A stretch of 64,000 bases of DNA, taken from positions 644,256 to 708,255 of the forward strand of contig NZ_MSCN01000001.1 of the NCBI RefSeq assembly GCF_002954685.1, given 5' to 3'. Position 1 is the first letter of the stretch; each line of letters opens with the position of its first letter. Shown piece by piece: positions 38,301 through 46,394 of the stretch. Source of the stretch: Polaribacter porphyrae. Lineage in GTDB: Bacteria; Bacteroidota; Bacteroidia; Flavobacteriales; Flavobacteriaceae. The translations under genes and the position numbers were made by a program. A model generated the notes under the pieces. The model made no database searches. It was not told the origin of the DNA and worked only from the letters and a program-made list of their open reading frames with translations.

Positions 38301-39592
38301 TTTTGAATATATTTTTCAAATAAATCAGATTTATTAGAAGGTAGAATATTATTTTTTGAATAGTAATCTCCAAATAGATTTAAAAAATATGGAATTTCGA
38401 AAAATTCTTTTTGCGATTTATTAAGAGTTAAGTTTGTATAATTATCTGATTTAAACTTGAATTTCTTTTCTAAATAGTTAAAAGCTTCGCTAAACTTTAT
38501 TTTATCTAGTATATAACATTTGAAACTCTCGATATTTTTAATTGTATTTTGATATATATTAGTTCTACAGCTAATAATAAATTTTATATTTTGATTTTTA
38601 GATTTACTATCTAAAATAAATTTTTCAAGTTTTGTTCTAAAATTCTGGGCAAAAGAAACTTCATCTAATCCATCTAAAATTATAAGTAATTGAGGGATGT
38701 TTTCCCATTCATTAGGTAAGTGGTCTTGTAATTTACAGTCAGAAGTAAAATTACTTACATTTCTATAAAATGGAATCCATTTTAAATTATCTCTATCATT
38801 CCAATATCTAATTGCTAATTCTTTTAGTTCAACAGATTTACCCATTCCAGGATTACCAAGAATAACCAAACCATTTATAATTTTATTTTCATTTTTTGGA
38901 TTAATTTTAGTAAGATTAAATACTAATTTATCTAAATCTAAAATAGAGTTTTGGAAATAAATTTCATTTTTATTAAAGCTTTCAGAATTTTCAGGCAAAT
39001 AAAAATTTCTTGAAATATAAAATTGAAGTTCTTGAATATTTGTTATAAATTGCTCTCTGTCAGAATCTCTTATAATGACTTTTTTCAAAGGTTTAGTAGA
39101 GAAAATAAACTTTTTGAAGTCTTCTAAAATTTGTATTCTATTAACTTCAAAAGGAGCTTCTTTTTTATAAATGTCTTGATATAATTTTTTGTCTAAAGCT
39201 ATAAATTTTTCTATGTCATTATCAGGTGTTAAAAATTCAATTGGTGTTTTAAAATTAGTGTAAAAATTTTCTAATCGACTATCGTTAAAAGGGTTTCCAA
39301 ATGGTTTGTGAGGTGATACAAAAATTAATATGTCTGGATTATAAGAAGATATAATTTGTGGAATTTTAGTAATAGCTTCAGAATAATTTGGTTTAGTTGT
39401 GTAGTCTTTACATTCAATATAGATATTATATGTTCTATAAAATTCATCTATAATTTTAAATTCATCATCAAACCCATCTTGTGTCCCAGCCTTTTGTATT
39501 CTTGTTTTATGAACATAAAAACCTATTTCTTCAAATATTTTTTTAAATAAATATTTTACTTGAATTTCTAAATTTTTTCCATCATTTCTCAT
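35327..39592 (-). CDS. PD-(D/E)xK nuclease - NACHT ATPase - helical repeat protein (STAND, candidate anti-phage)
   Basis: The 1421-residue protein has three parts. Residues 1-125 resemble an Mrr-like endonuclease, with E9, GTQDGFDDEF (36-45, D39/D42) and ECK at 60-62. Residues 235-350 form a NACHT-type P-loop ATPase: Walker A GNPGMGKS (246-253), Walker B LLIILDGLDE (302-311) and the arginine-bearing FIISCR (338-343). From about 420 to the end the sequence is a long run of helical repeats, the usual sensor arm of STAND proteins. The layout matches bacterial NLR-like defence proteins (Avs and bNACHT groups), where phage sensing triggers the nuclease. It stands alone, 19 bp after mnmE in the same direction. 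It looks more AT-rich than its neighbours. Assignment to a specific clade was not possible. Confidence 0.88.
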   Translation of the reverse strand: MRNDGKNLEIQVKYLFKKIFEEIGFYVHKTRIQKAGTQDGFDDEFKIIDEFYRTYNIYIECKDYTTKPNYSEAITKIPQIISSYNPDILIFVSPHKPFGNPFNDSRLENFYTNFKTPIEFLTPDNDIEKFIALDKKLYQDIYKKEAPFEVNRIQILEDFKKFIFSTKPLKKVIIRDSDREQFITNIQELQFYISRNFYLPENSESFNKNEIYFQNSILDLDKLVFNLTKINPKNENKIINGLVILGNPGMGKSVELKELAIRYWNDRDNLKWIPFYRNVSNFTSDCKLQDHLPNEWENIPQLLIILDGLDEVSFAQNFRTKLEKFILDSKSKNQNIKFIISCRTNIYQNTIKNIESFKCYILDKIKFSEAFNYLEKKFKFKSDNYTNLTLNKSQKEFFEIPYFLNLFGDYYSKNNILPSNKSDLFEKYIQKRLNDDDLRLKETVFDKSIVLSSCKKIALILEAMQENEIKDGYLNLILGNNKQDFINSCFIQKVFNSNSWEFEHRSLQEFLVAKTLSTLSFNDIISFISIDEETSNTHPSWFNSITYLINVLDEKSELYAHVIDWLIQNDYEILLKADTDRITDSIKAIVFQKYFTKRCIKDNLWISKYGIEAKELATFANCHVNIDFLINQSKNINNHRRARISAINVISNMTLNYKIDEIKLMMLEMLTEPIEIVDSRFKSDIIYAIKELKFHSDENYIREVIKALDSNDHHFVTGAILQLIKESNADNFFHYLQSLTPKIIDANKRKFPKNDNFSTYTEEDNFKEILKKFNNPEHLVYSLKTFLKLEYNYKLDLKKEEIESIINKLNNLQKKDSSVYDLMIKFIVSSIDDKSLTLMNEAVILTFIHNCNKADEAFKTILNTDTNKSKKLSFSDKRHFLSELASENNIDLILNEFQSGNIDRKNVLYFRNNLIHKDYDLAFKFQKLILDNTDLNFDDDQLDYNIRNDWAEFHKTSLSESFDLLFNQKVIIEKAKDYFSLISDKIITWKNNLEDRKSYYDNVKLRKKFPDTFMNLIHNTLLNNNGKANLDDVLLNVNNELYLITKIYEKLKSDKKESIILTKRQIEHISRWCFENIDKVTFNEYSNKNDNNRNKCELLWFFRNYLDLSFSENQLLEMLFIDGSMFMNDEDFGYDYIIKNVEKKLLDERIIDNLKNKNITPIIFKNHAIYALKNGLDEVNDIIKKFISTIKEYSWYYRKEILYVYFEKTNDIAFLKSLFKPHETKEHSDDLSWIAIQLLMDSQEYNFVANTLNEFYKNNTIKSRELTIIKYLIISNHDDAFKILYNWIINNISEFKSEVNYGLSSSDWKTHNNIKSIPYLIDLIKLSNGNKYNFREISSPERLAIDVLNNISKTSDYKTSEIILKELIECKELFEKNNNTELFYINTMINNTKEVLVKHKSKPMRFDDIAYKIDSKKYLIL

Positions 39593-39611
39593 TTTTATAA
39601 CAACATATTAC

Positions 39612-41000
39612 TTACTTCCCGATACAAAAATTAGAAAAAATATGACCTAAAATATCCTTATCTACATCATAATCTCCAGTTATAGCTCCTAGATGACGTA
39701 AACATTCACGAATATCAATCGAAAATAAATCTGTAGAAATTTCTAAATCAATTCCTTGTTGAACTGATGTTATTGCTTTTAAGGCATTATTTAAAGCCTC
39801 AAAATGACGCGAATTGGTAACAATCGTTTCGTTATTACTTAAAGCACCAATATTCACTAAAGCAGTTAATTCGTTTTTTAATTCCTCAATTCCTGTTTTA
39901 TTTTTTGCTGATAAAGGAATTAAATTCTCAATTTCTGATTGTAGAGTAGTGATTTCTTCAGCAGAAATTAAATCTACTTTATTAGCAATTACCAAAAGTC
40001 TTTTATTTGGAAAACGCTCTTTTATTATAGTAATTTCTTTCTCTCTTTTTTCTTTTTTTTCTATTCTAGCATCTATTAAGAAAATAATCAATTGTGCATT
40101 TTCAGCTTTTTCATAAGCTTTTTTAATTCCAATTGATTCTACTACATCTTTAGTTTCTCTAATTCCTGCAGTATCTATAAATCGAAACGCAACTCCTTCT
40201 ATAATAATTTCATCTTCAATAGCATCTCTAGTTGTCCCAGCAATATCAGAAACTATGGCTTTTTCTTCATTTAAAAGTGCATTTAATAAAGTAGATTTTC
40301 CAACATTAGGCTCACCAATAATAGCCACAGGAATTCCGTTTTTCATAGCATTTCCAAAAGAGAAAGAGTCTATTAAACGTTTTAAAACAAACGTAATTTT
40401 TGTCACTAGATTTTTAAACTGTGTTCTATCTGCAAATTCAACATCTTCTCCAGAAAAATCGAGTTCTAACTCTATTAAAGCAGCAAAATCTAACAATTTT
40501 GAACGCAATTCTTTTAATTCATTGGTAATTCCTCCACGCATTTGCTGAATTGCCATTTGGTGACTTGCAGCAGAATTAGAAGCAATAACATCAGCAACAG
40601 CTTCTGCTTGAGATAAATCCATTTTACCATTCAAAAAAGCACGCATTGTAAATTCGCCATTATCAGCCATTCTGCAACCATTTTGTAAAAACAGTTGAAT
40701 AATTTCTTGCTGTATAAAGCTAGATCCATGACAAGAAATTTCAACTACATTTTCTCCTGTATAAGAATTTGGATTTTTAAAAACGGAAACTAGAACTTCA
40801 TCTAAAATAATATTATTATGTACAATATGCCCTAAATGAATGGTATGTGTTTTTTGATTCAATAATGATTTATCTTTTTTTACTGATTTAAAAAAAGTAT
40901 CAACAATAGAAATTGCGTTTTCTCCAGAAAGTCTTATCACAGCAATTGCACCAACACCAGAAGGAGTAGCCAAAGCAATAATAGTATCGTTTTTAATCAT
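39612..41000 (-). CDS. mnmE: tRNA uridine-5-carboxymethylaminomethyl modification GTPase MnmE
   Basis: The 462-residue protein acts with MnmG to modify U34 of several tRNAs. It has the N-terminal folate-binding domain (IIALATPSGVGAIAVIRLSG), G-domain motifs GEPNVGKSTLLN, DIAGTTRD, DTAG and NKVD, and the C-terminal redox motif CIGK at the very end. The length is normal and all motifs are intact. Confidence 0.97.
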   Translation of the reverse strand: MIKNDTIIALATPSGVGAIAVIRLSGENAISIVDTFFKSVKKDKSLLNQKTHTIHLGHIVHNNIILDEVLVSVFKNPNSYTGENVVEISCHGSSFIQQEIIQLFLQNGCRMADNGEFTMRAFLNGKMDLSQAEAVADVIASNSAASHQMAIQQMRGGITNELKELRSKLLDFAALIELELDFSGEDVEFADRTQFKNLVTKITFVLKRLIDSFSFGNAMKNGIPVAIIGEPNVGKSTLLNALLNEEKAIVSDIAGTTRDAIEDEIIIEGVAFRFIDTAGIRETKDVVESIGIKKAYEKAENAQLIIFLIDARIEKKEKREKEITIIKERFPNKRLLVIANKVDLISAEEITTLQSEIENLIPLSAKNKTGIEELKNELTALVNIGALSNNETIVTNSRHFEALNNALKAITSVQQGIDLEISTDLFSIDIRECLRHLGAITGDYDVDKDILGHIFSNFCIGK

Positions 41001-41035
41001 TATACAAAAATACGCAAAGATTTTATCAGAAAATA

Positions 41036-41067
41036 AAAAAGCTCAACACATATGTATTGAGCTTTTT
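41036..41067 (-). terminator. Intrinsic terminator after mscS
   Basis: AAAAAGCTCAA (41036-41046) and TTGAGCTTTTT (41057-41067) form an 11-bp stem with a 10-base loop. A/T runs on both sides allow function in either direction; it lies between the mscS stop and mnmE start, both on the minus strand. Confidence 0.8.
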
Positions 41068-41088
41068 AGACTAGAGGTATTTTTTTCT

Positions 41089-41970
41089 TTAATTAGCACT
41101 TACTTTTTGTTTAGCAATTTCCTTGATATTCAATTTATTGTCATCTACAAATTCCAAAGTTCTCATTGGGAATGGTATGTTTATGCCTGCTGCATCAAAA
41201 GCTTGTTTTATCTTTACAATAGCATTACTTTTTGCTTTCAATTTTTCTAAAGCATTTTCTGAATCAACCCAAAATCTACATAGAAAGTTAATAGAACTGT
41301 CACCAAATTCTGTATAATAGAATTCCACTTCTTTTTCTAATTTCTTTTGATTAAAATTATTGGTAATCGTTTCTTTTGTCAGTTTTTCTACTTTTTCTAA
41401 ATCTGCACCATATTCAACTCCACATTCAATTGCAATTCTCATTTTTGTAGTTAAAGAGTAGTTTTTAAAAGGACTTTCTAAAATCATTTTGTTAGGAATA
41501 ACAACCATGTTGTTATCAGCCTCTTTAATTACAAAATAATTTAAGTTAATATCTATAACTTCACCTGCATAATCGTTTGTTTCTACCCAGTTACCAATAT
41601 TTAAGTTCTTTCTAAATGACAATACAACACCAGATATGGTATTAGATAAGGTACCTTGTAAAGCTAAACCTACAACAATACCAGAAACACCAGCAGCAGA
41701 AACTATCGTTTTTAATGTATCATCAAATTTTAAAATGGTCATTGCAAAATATAAACCTAATAAAAATATAACTGCAGATGCAATTCTTGATACTAAATTT
41801 CTAACAGATTTTTGTTTGATTTTTCCTCCAATAGCTCTATTCACTAGGTTACTCATGTACCTAGAACTAAAATAGGCAACAATAAGTACAACTAATGCTA
41901 TTGTAATATTTGGAATATTCTTTATGAAAATATCTTTCCATAATTCTAATTTATCTAATATTTTTTCCAT
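41089..41970 (-). CDS. mscS: Small-conductance mechanosensitive channel
   Basis: The 293-residue protein has three transmembrane helices, the pore-lining helix region SAAGVSGIVVGLALQGTLSN around residue 95, and the beta domain with NIGNWVETNDYAGEVIDI. It opens under membrane tension to release solutes after osmotic downshock. The length is typical of E. coli MscS-type channels. Confidence 0.92.
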   Translation of the reverse strand: MEKILDKLELWKDIFIKNIPNITIALVVLIVAYFSSRYMSNLVNRAIGGKIKQKSVRNLVSRIASAVIFLLGLYFAMTILKFDDTLKTIVSAAGVSGIVVGLALQGTLSNTISGVVLSFRKNLNIGNWVETNDYAGEVIDINLNYFVIKEADNNMVVIPNKMILESPFKNYSLTTKMRIAIECGVEYGADLEKVEKLTKETITNNFNQKKLEKEVEFYYTEFGDSSINFLCRFWVDSENALEKLKAKSNAIVKIKQAFDAAGINIPFPMRTLEFVDDNKLNIKEIAKQKVSAN

Positions 41971-42024
41971 GATTAATGTTTAAATGATTGGTTATAATTT
42001 TATGTTAGCTAATATTTAAATCAA

Positions 42025-42525
42025 TTATCTAACAAAAGTCGAATTTAACTCGTCTTTAGTATCTTTAGACCAAGCATTAAGCATCCAAGTAGTTTTTTCT
42101 AATTCTCTAATGTAAGCACCCATCATATCAATAGTACCCTCATCTTTACATTTATTAGCTCTGTCTACAATTTTGTTAAGTTGTTGTAATAGAATTCTAT
42201 GATCTTCAATAATTTCTTCTACCATTTCTTGGTCGGTCAATAAAGGTGTAGATTCTTTAATTTTAGAAATTTCAATATAATCAGATAATTTACTAATTGG
42301 GTGATATTGTAATGTTACAATTCGTTCAGCAACTTCATCAATTTTTACTCTAGTATCATTGTAAATTTCTTCAAATTTCTTGTGCAAATCGAAAAAGTTT
42401 TTTCCAAGAATATTCCAGTGAAAGTTTCTTAATTTTTGATAGTATACATGATAATCTGCAAGCAAAACATTTAATTCTGTTACTACTGGCAATATTTTTT
42501 GATTGTCTATATTTAAATAATTCAT
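42025..42525 (-). CDS. dps: Dps/ferritin-like DNA-protection protein
   Basis: The 166-residue protein has the ferroxidase residues of the Dps family (NFHWNILG, DLHKKFEEIYND). It stores iron and protects DNA from peroxide. The minus-strand -7 element TAATTTTG (42554-42547) lies just before the start, with a perfect palindrome upstream. Confidence 0.92.
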   Translation of the reverse strand: MNYLNIDNQKILPVVTELNVLLADYHVYYQKLRNFHWNILGKNFFDLHKKFEEIYNDTRVKIDEVAERIVTLQYHPISKLSDYIEISKIKESTPLLTDQEMVEEIIEDHRILLQQLNKIVDRANKCKDEGTIDMMGAYIRELEKTTWMLNAWSKDTKDELNSTFVR

Positions 42526-42571
42526 AATTGTTTTTTAAGTTTGAAACAAAATTACAATCAAACCACAGTTC

Positions 42572-42587
42572 TTATTTGCTCAAATAA
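42572..42587. promoter_or_regulatory. Palindrome upstream of dps
   Basis: TTATTTG-CT-CAAATAA is a perfect 16-bp palindrome centred about 40 bp before the predicted dps transcription start, an activator-type position. A peroxide- or iron-responsive regulator is the obvious guess but no protein is identified. Confidence 0.45.
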
Positions 42588-42725
42588 ATGAGATGTTAAC
42601 TCATATAGATTAATTTTTTAATTAATTGACTATCATTTAGTTGTTATTTTATTTTCTCTGTTTTTTGTATTTTTTTGTAACAAAAAGTGTGTTCTAACTA
42701 CATATAGATGTAAAGAAATTTAAAC

Positions 42726-43064
42726 ATGAAAGAAAACAAACAACTATTAGTATTAACACATTTAAGTCAATTATTAGATTTTGTATCAGGTATTGGAGGT
42801 TTTGTAGTGCCATTAATTTTATGGCTTATAAAAAAAGATGAAATAAGAGATATGGATGAGCATGGAAAAGCAATTCTAAATTTTAGAATATCTATGTTTA
42901 TATATGTGTTATTATGTATACCATTAATACTATTGTTAGGTTTAGGTGCAATTGGTTTAATAATTTTAGGCTTCTTTTATTTAATATTTCCAATTACAAA
43001 TGCAATAAAAGCAAGTAATAATGAAGAACCTAACTATCCTTTTTCAATTACTTTTATAAAATAA
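42726..43064 (+). CDS. DUF4870-type small membrane protein
   Basis: The 112-residue protein has three hydrophobic segments and the DUF4870 pattern LTHLSQLLDFVSGIGGFVVP, DEHGKAILNFRIS, FFYLIFPI. Function of the family is unknown. It is followed by a strong terminator. Confidence 0.88.
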   Translation: MKENKQLLVLTHLSQLLDFVSGIGGFVVPLILWLIKKDEIRDMDEHGKAILNFRISMFIYVLLCIPLILLLGLGAIGLIILGFFYLIFPITNAIKASNNEEPNYPFSITFIK

Positions 43065-43089
43065 TATATAATTTTAGCAATTTATAAAG

Positions 43090-43114
43090 TCGCCTTTTTC
43101 AGGGCGATTTTTTT
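43090..43114 (+). terminator. Intrinsic terminator after the DUF4870 gene
   Basis: TCGCC (43090-43094) and GGCGA (43103-43107) form a stem with an 8-base loop, followed by seven T. It starts 26 bp after the stop codon. Confidence 0.85.
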
Positions 43115-43118
43115 GTGG

Positions 43119-43226
43119 GCGTTACTTTATACAGAAAGCATTCTGTTATAAAGTCAGGCTTTGCGCACTCGCTTTTTGCTCATATCTTCACAAAAGAGCT
43201 CAAACAAATGCTACAATCCTTAACGC
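43119..43226. other. Structured intergenic element with nested stems
   Basis: Outer arms GCGTTA (43119-43124) and TAACGC (43221-43226) are perfectly complementary. Inside, ACTTTATACAGAA (43124-43136) pairs with TTCTGTTATAAAGT (43141-43154) with one bulged base. The flanks read GGGCGTTAC and CTTAACGCAGG. I have an impression of similar GGGCGTTAC...TAACGC elements in other flavobacterial intergenic regions, but could not check. It could be a mobile-cassette recombination site, a MITE or a structured RNA. Confidence 0.55.
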
Positions 43227-43262
43227 AGGCATATTTGCAAATGAATAGCTTAAGAAAAACGC

Positions 43263-43694
43263 TTAAATATTTTTAATAATATCTTCATACTCATAGTAAA
43301 AAAGCTCAAATTTTGACATTTTAGTTACAAAGAATTCATAACAATCTCGCCAAGTATTTTTATTATGAATGCTGAATTTACCCTTAAAAGGCACATAAAT
43401 TCTATGAATAGTTTTTCCGTTATTCAATTCATGAGAATCATCAAAAATAACTTCAGGAAGTTCTTGTTCTAAAAGTGTTTTTAAAGAAAGTAATTGATCA
43501 AAATATAAAAGATTTGCAATTTCATCTGTAGTTTCAATATCTAAACAAACCATTGCTTTTTTTCGATCTGCTACAAATTTAAAAGCCAAACCTTTTATTT
43601 TGGTATTGTACAACAACCATTTTCTCGGAAAAGATTTTCCAAAACTTGTCCAAAATAATTTTCGTAATTGTGCAGCTTCTTCTTTAGAGAACAT
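43263..43694 (-). CDS. DUF4268-family protein
   Basis: The 143-residue protein matches DUF4268 by its opening FSKEEAAQLRKLFWTSFGK and the block RDCYEFFVTKMSKFELFYYEYEDI. The fold is alpha/beta, without signal peptide or transmembrane helix. Function is unknown; the family occurs as stand-alone proteins or as a domain tied to nucleases. Confidence 0.85.
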   Translation of the reverse strand: MFSKEEAAQLRKLFWTSFGKSFPRKWLLYNTKIKGLAFKFVADRKKAMVCLDIETTDEIANLLYFDQLLSLKTLLEQELPEVIFDDSHELNNGKTIHRIYVPFKGKFSIHNKNTWRDCYEFFVTKMSKFELFYYEYEDIIKNI

Positions 43695-43858
43695 TTAATT
43701 TATAAGTTTCAAAGTTGAGATTTCTCCATAAACTCGGACTAACAATTACTTTGATTCATAAATTATATTTCATGTGATAATATAATGATGAAAATAACTT
43801 ATTTCAGTTGTTTTTATAAGTCAGAGTTTCTTCCCATTGAGAAGATTAAGATGGGCAT

Positions 43859-44440
43859 TTATCCATGAATTTTAGCCAAAGTTCCTCTTTCTTTCATCAT
43901 TTCAGCTTCAAAAGCCAATAAGGCATTCCATTTTTCATCAACAATAGCTCTATCTTGATATTGTCTGGCAAATTGTAAGAAAGTAGTATAATGGTTAGCT
44001 TCAGAAATCATCAAGTTTTTATAGAATTTTTGCAATTCCTCATCTTCCATATTTTCAGAAAATACCTTAAAACGCTCACAACTTCTAGCTTCAATTAAAG
44101 CAGCAACCAATAATCTTTGAATTAAGGCATTAGTTCTATCTTTTGTTTTAGGAAAGAATTTTTGTAATCTTACAGCATAGTCATTTTTTTGTTCACGGCC
44201 TAAAACCATTCCTCTTTTAACCATTAATAAATGTACCATTTTAAAATGTTGCATTTCTTCAATAGCTATATTGCTCATTTCTTTAACTAATTCTGTTTCT
44301 TCAGAATAATTGATAATTATAGATACAGCATTAGAAGCCGCTTTTTGCTCTAAAAAGGCATGATCTGTTAATATTTGTTGCAAATTTACTTTGGCAATAT
44401 CTGCCCAAGAAGTTTCCGTTTCGAATTGTAAGCCTAACAT
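43859..44440 (-). CDS. miaE: tRNA-(ms2io6A37)-hydroxylase-like diiron protein
   Basis: The 193-residue ferritin-like protein has two diiron half-sites: EEMQHFKMVHLL and EARSCERF / SEANHYTTF. MiaE hydroxylates ms2i6A37 of tRNA. The length and motifs fit the PF06175 family. It makes the second tRNA-modification gene in this segment after mnmE, but they are not in one operon. Confidence 0.88.
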   Translation of the reverse strand: MLGLQFETETSWADIAKVNLQQILTDHAFLEQKAASNAVSIIINYSEETELVKEMSNIAIEEMQHFKMVHLLMVKRGMVLGREQKNDYAVRLQKFFPKTKDRTNALIQRLLVAALIEARSCERFKVFSENMEDEELQKFYKNLMISEANHYTTFLQFARQYQDRAIVDEKWNALLAFEAEMMKERGTLAKIHG

Positions 44441-44534
44441 GTTATAATTTATATTACAAATTTAAACATTATTTTATGTAAAGAAACTTGTTACTCCTTG
44501 GTTTTTTTTTAAATTAGTTGTTTAGATAAAAAAC

Positions 44535-46394
44535 ATGATAGAGTTAGCAGGAATAATTATTTTAGGAATATTGGCACAGTGGTTTGCATGGAAATTTAAA
44601 ATTCCTGCAATATTACCTTTAATTCTAATTGGTTTGTTAGTTGGGCCAATTGCAGCAACTTACATTACAGATGATGGCTCAAAATGGATAGAACCAGTTT
44701 GGGATGGTAAAAAAGGATTATTTCCAGGAGAAAGCTTGTATTATTTTGTTTCTTTAGCCATAAGTATCATTCTTTTTGAAGGAGGCTTAACCTTAAAAAG
44801 AAATGAGATTAAAAATGTTGGGCCAGTAATTACAAAGCTTATAACGTTAGGAGCAGCAATTACATTTTTTGGTTCTGGTATTGTTGCTCATTATTTTTTT
44901 AATTTAGGTTGGGATCTTTCTTTCTTATTTGCTGGCTTAATAATTGTTACAGGCCCAACAGTAATTACACCAATTTTAAGGAATATTCCACTAAAAAAAG
45001 ATATCTCTACCGTTTTAAAATGGGAAGGTATTTTAATAGATCCAATTGGTGCATTAGTTGCTGTATTAGTTTTTGAGTTTATTAGTGTAGGAGGTGGAGG
45101 AGGTTTTACCAAAACCGCTCTAATTGAGTTTGGTAAAATACTACTATTTGGAACTACCTTTGGTTTTACTTTTGCGCATGCTTTGGCTTATGCTATCAAT
45201 AAAAAAATGATTCCACATTATTTATTGAATGTAGTTTCATTATCAACTGTATTATTAGTTTTTGTTGAATCTGAAGTCTTTGCACATGAATCTGGTCTTT
45301 TAGCTGTTGTAGTAATGGGAATGGTTTTAGGAAATGGAAAACTAAAAAACCTCAAAGAATTACTATATTTTAAAGAATCTTTAAGCGTTTTATTAATTTC
45401 TATTCTGTTTATTTTATTAGCTGCAAATATAAACATGAAAGATTTAATGCTCCTATACACATGGAAAACTGCTATTTTATTTGCAATTGTTGTATTTGTT
45501 ATAAGGCCTTTAGCTGTTTTTGCAAGTACTATGAATTCTAAATTAAAACTGAATGAAAAAATTTTTATAAGTTGGGTTGGACCAAGAGGTATTGTTGCTG
45601 CAGGTATTGCGTCACTATTTGGTAGTAAATTACTAAAACAAGGTGTTGAAGGTGCAGAGTATATAACTCCTCTTGTATTTATGATTGTTTTAGGAACTGT
45701 ACTTTTAAATGCTACTACAGCAAGATTATTTGCAAAATTAGTTGGAGTTTTTCTTAAAAGTTCTAATGGTATTTTATTTGTAGGTGCATCTAAACCATCT
45801 AGGCTGATTGCCTCATATTTAAGAGATAAAGGAAAACGTGTAGTATTAATAGATTCTAATAAAAAGTTTATTGAACAAGCTGAAGATGATGATTTAGAGG
45901 CTTTAAATGTAAATATTTATGATGATGAGTTAAGAGACAATATCGAGTTAAATGATGTTGGTTATTTAGTAGCTTTAACAGGTAATGATGCAGTAAATAA
46001 ATATGCATTAACAAGTTTTTCTAACATTTTTGGAGAGCATGGAGCCTATAGATTGGCATCATCAATAGAAGTTATTAATGCAACTGATGAAGAAAGGAAA
46101 AGTTTTTTTACACCACAAGACGATTTTATCAATTTAAGTGAAGCATTTAGAGAAGATCCTACAATACATGAGATTGATTTAAAAACAGAGAGTGAGTATA
46201 ATAACTTTTTAAATATACTGTCTAAAGAAGAAAAATCGATACCACTTTTTGTTGAAAATAAAAAAGGGATCTATTTAGTTACCGAGTTTGAAAGAGAAAA
46301 TTTTGATAAAAAAGACATCACTTTATCATATCTAGGTAAAGTAATGCAAGCTGATTTTAAAGAAGAGATAGTAGAAAGCACAGATAATAATTAA
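44535..46394 (+). CDS. CPA1-type Na+/H+ antiporter with TrkA-N (RCK) domain
   Basis: The 619-residue protein has about 12 transmembrane helices over residues 1-400, with GGLTLKRNEIKNVGP and the transport-site region GLIIVTGPTVITP. A cytoplasmic TrkA-N domain follows (NGILFVGASKPSRLIASYL, VVLIDSNKK), which may bind a nucleotide and gate transport. The stop is adjacent to the convergent dnaX stop with no spacer. Confidence 0.9.
   Translation: MIELAGIIILGILAQWFAWKFKIPAILPLILIGLLVGPIAATYITDDGSKWIEPVWDGKKGLFPGESLYYFVSLAISIILFEGGLTLKRNEIKNVGPVITKLITLGAAITFFGSGIVAHYFFNLGWDLSFLFAGLIIVTGPTVITPILRNIPLKKDISTVLKWEGILIDPIGALVAVLVFEFISVGGGGGFTKTALIEFGKILLFGTTFGFTFAHALAYAINKKMIPHYLLNVVSLSTVLLVFVESEVFAHESGLLAVVVMGMVLGNGKLKNLKELLYFKESLSVLLISILFILLAANINMKDLMLLYTWKTAILFAIVVFVIRPLAVFASTMNSKLKLNEKIFISWVGPRGIVAAGIASLFGSKLLKQGVEGAEYITPLVFMIVLGTVLLNATTARLFAKLVGVFLKSSNGILFVGASKPSRLIASYLRDKGKRVVLIDSNKKFIEQAEDDDLEALNVNIYDDELRDNIELNDVGYLVALTGNDAVNKYALTSFSNIFGEHGAYRLASSIEVINATDEERKSFFTPQDDFINLSEAFREDPTIHEIDLKTESEYNNFLNILSKEEKSIPLFVENKKGIYLVTEFERENFDKKDITLSYLGKVMQADFKEEIVESTDNN

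Noticed and set aside
35145..39611. Integration of the defence gene by a site-specific recombinase at mnmE
   Set aside because: No integrase, no tRNA, and no repeat of the mnmE 3' end is visible near 35150-35330.
43119..43226. True integron attC site
   Set aside because: The ends resemble attC cores, but there is no integrase nearby, only one element, and the inner stems do not fit the usual L/R box layout; kept only as a possibility.
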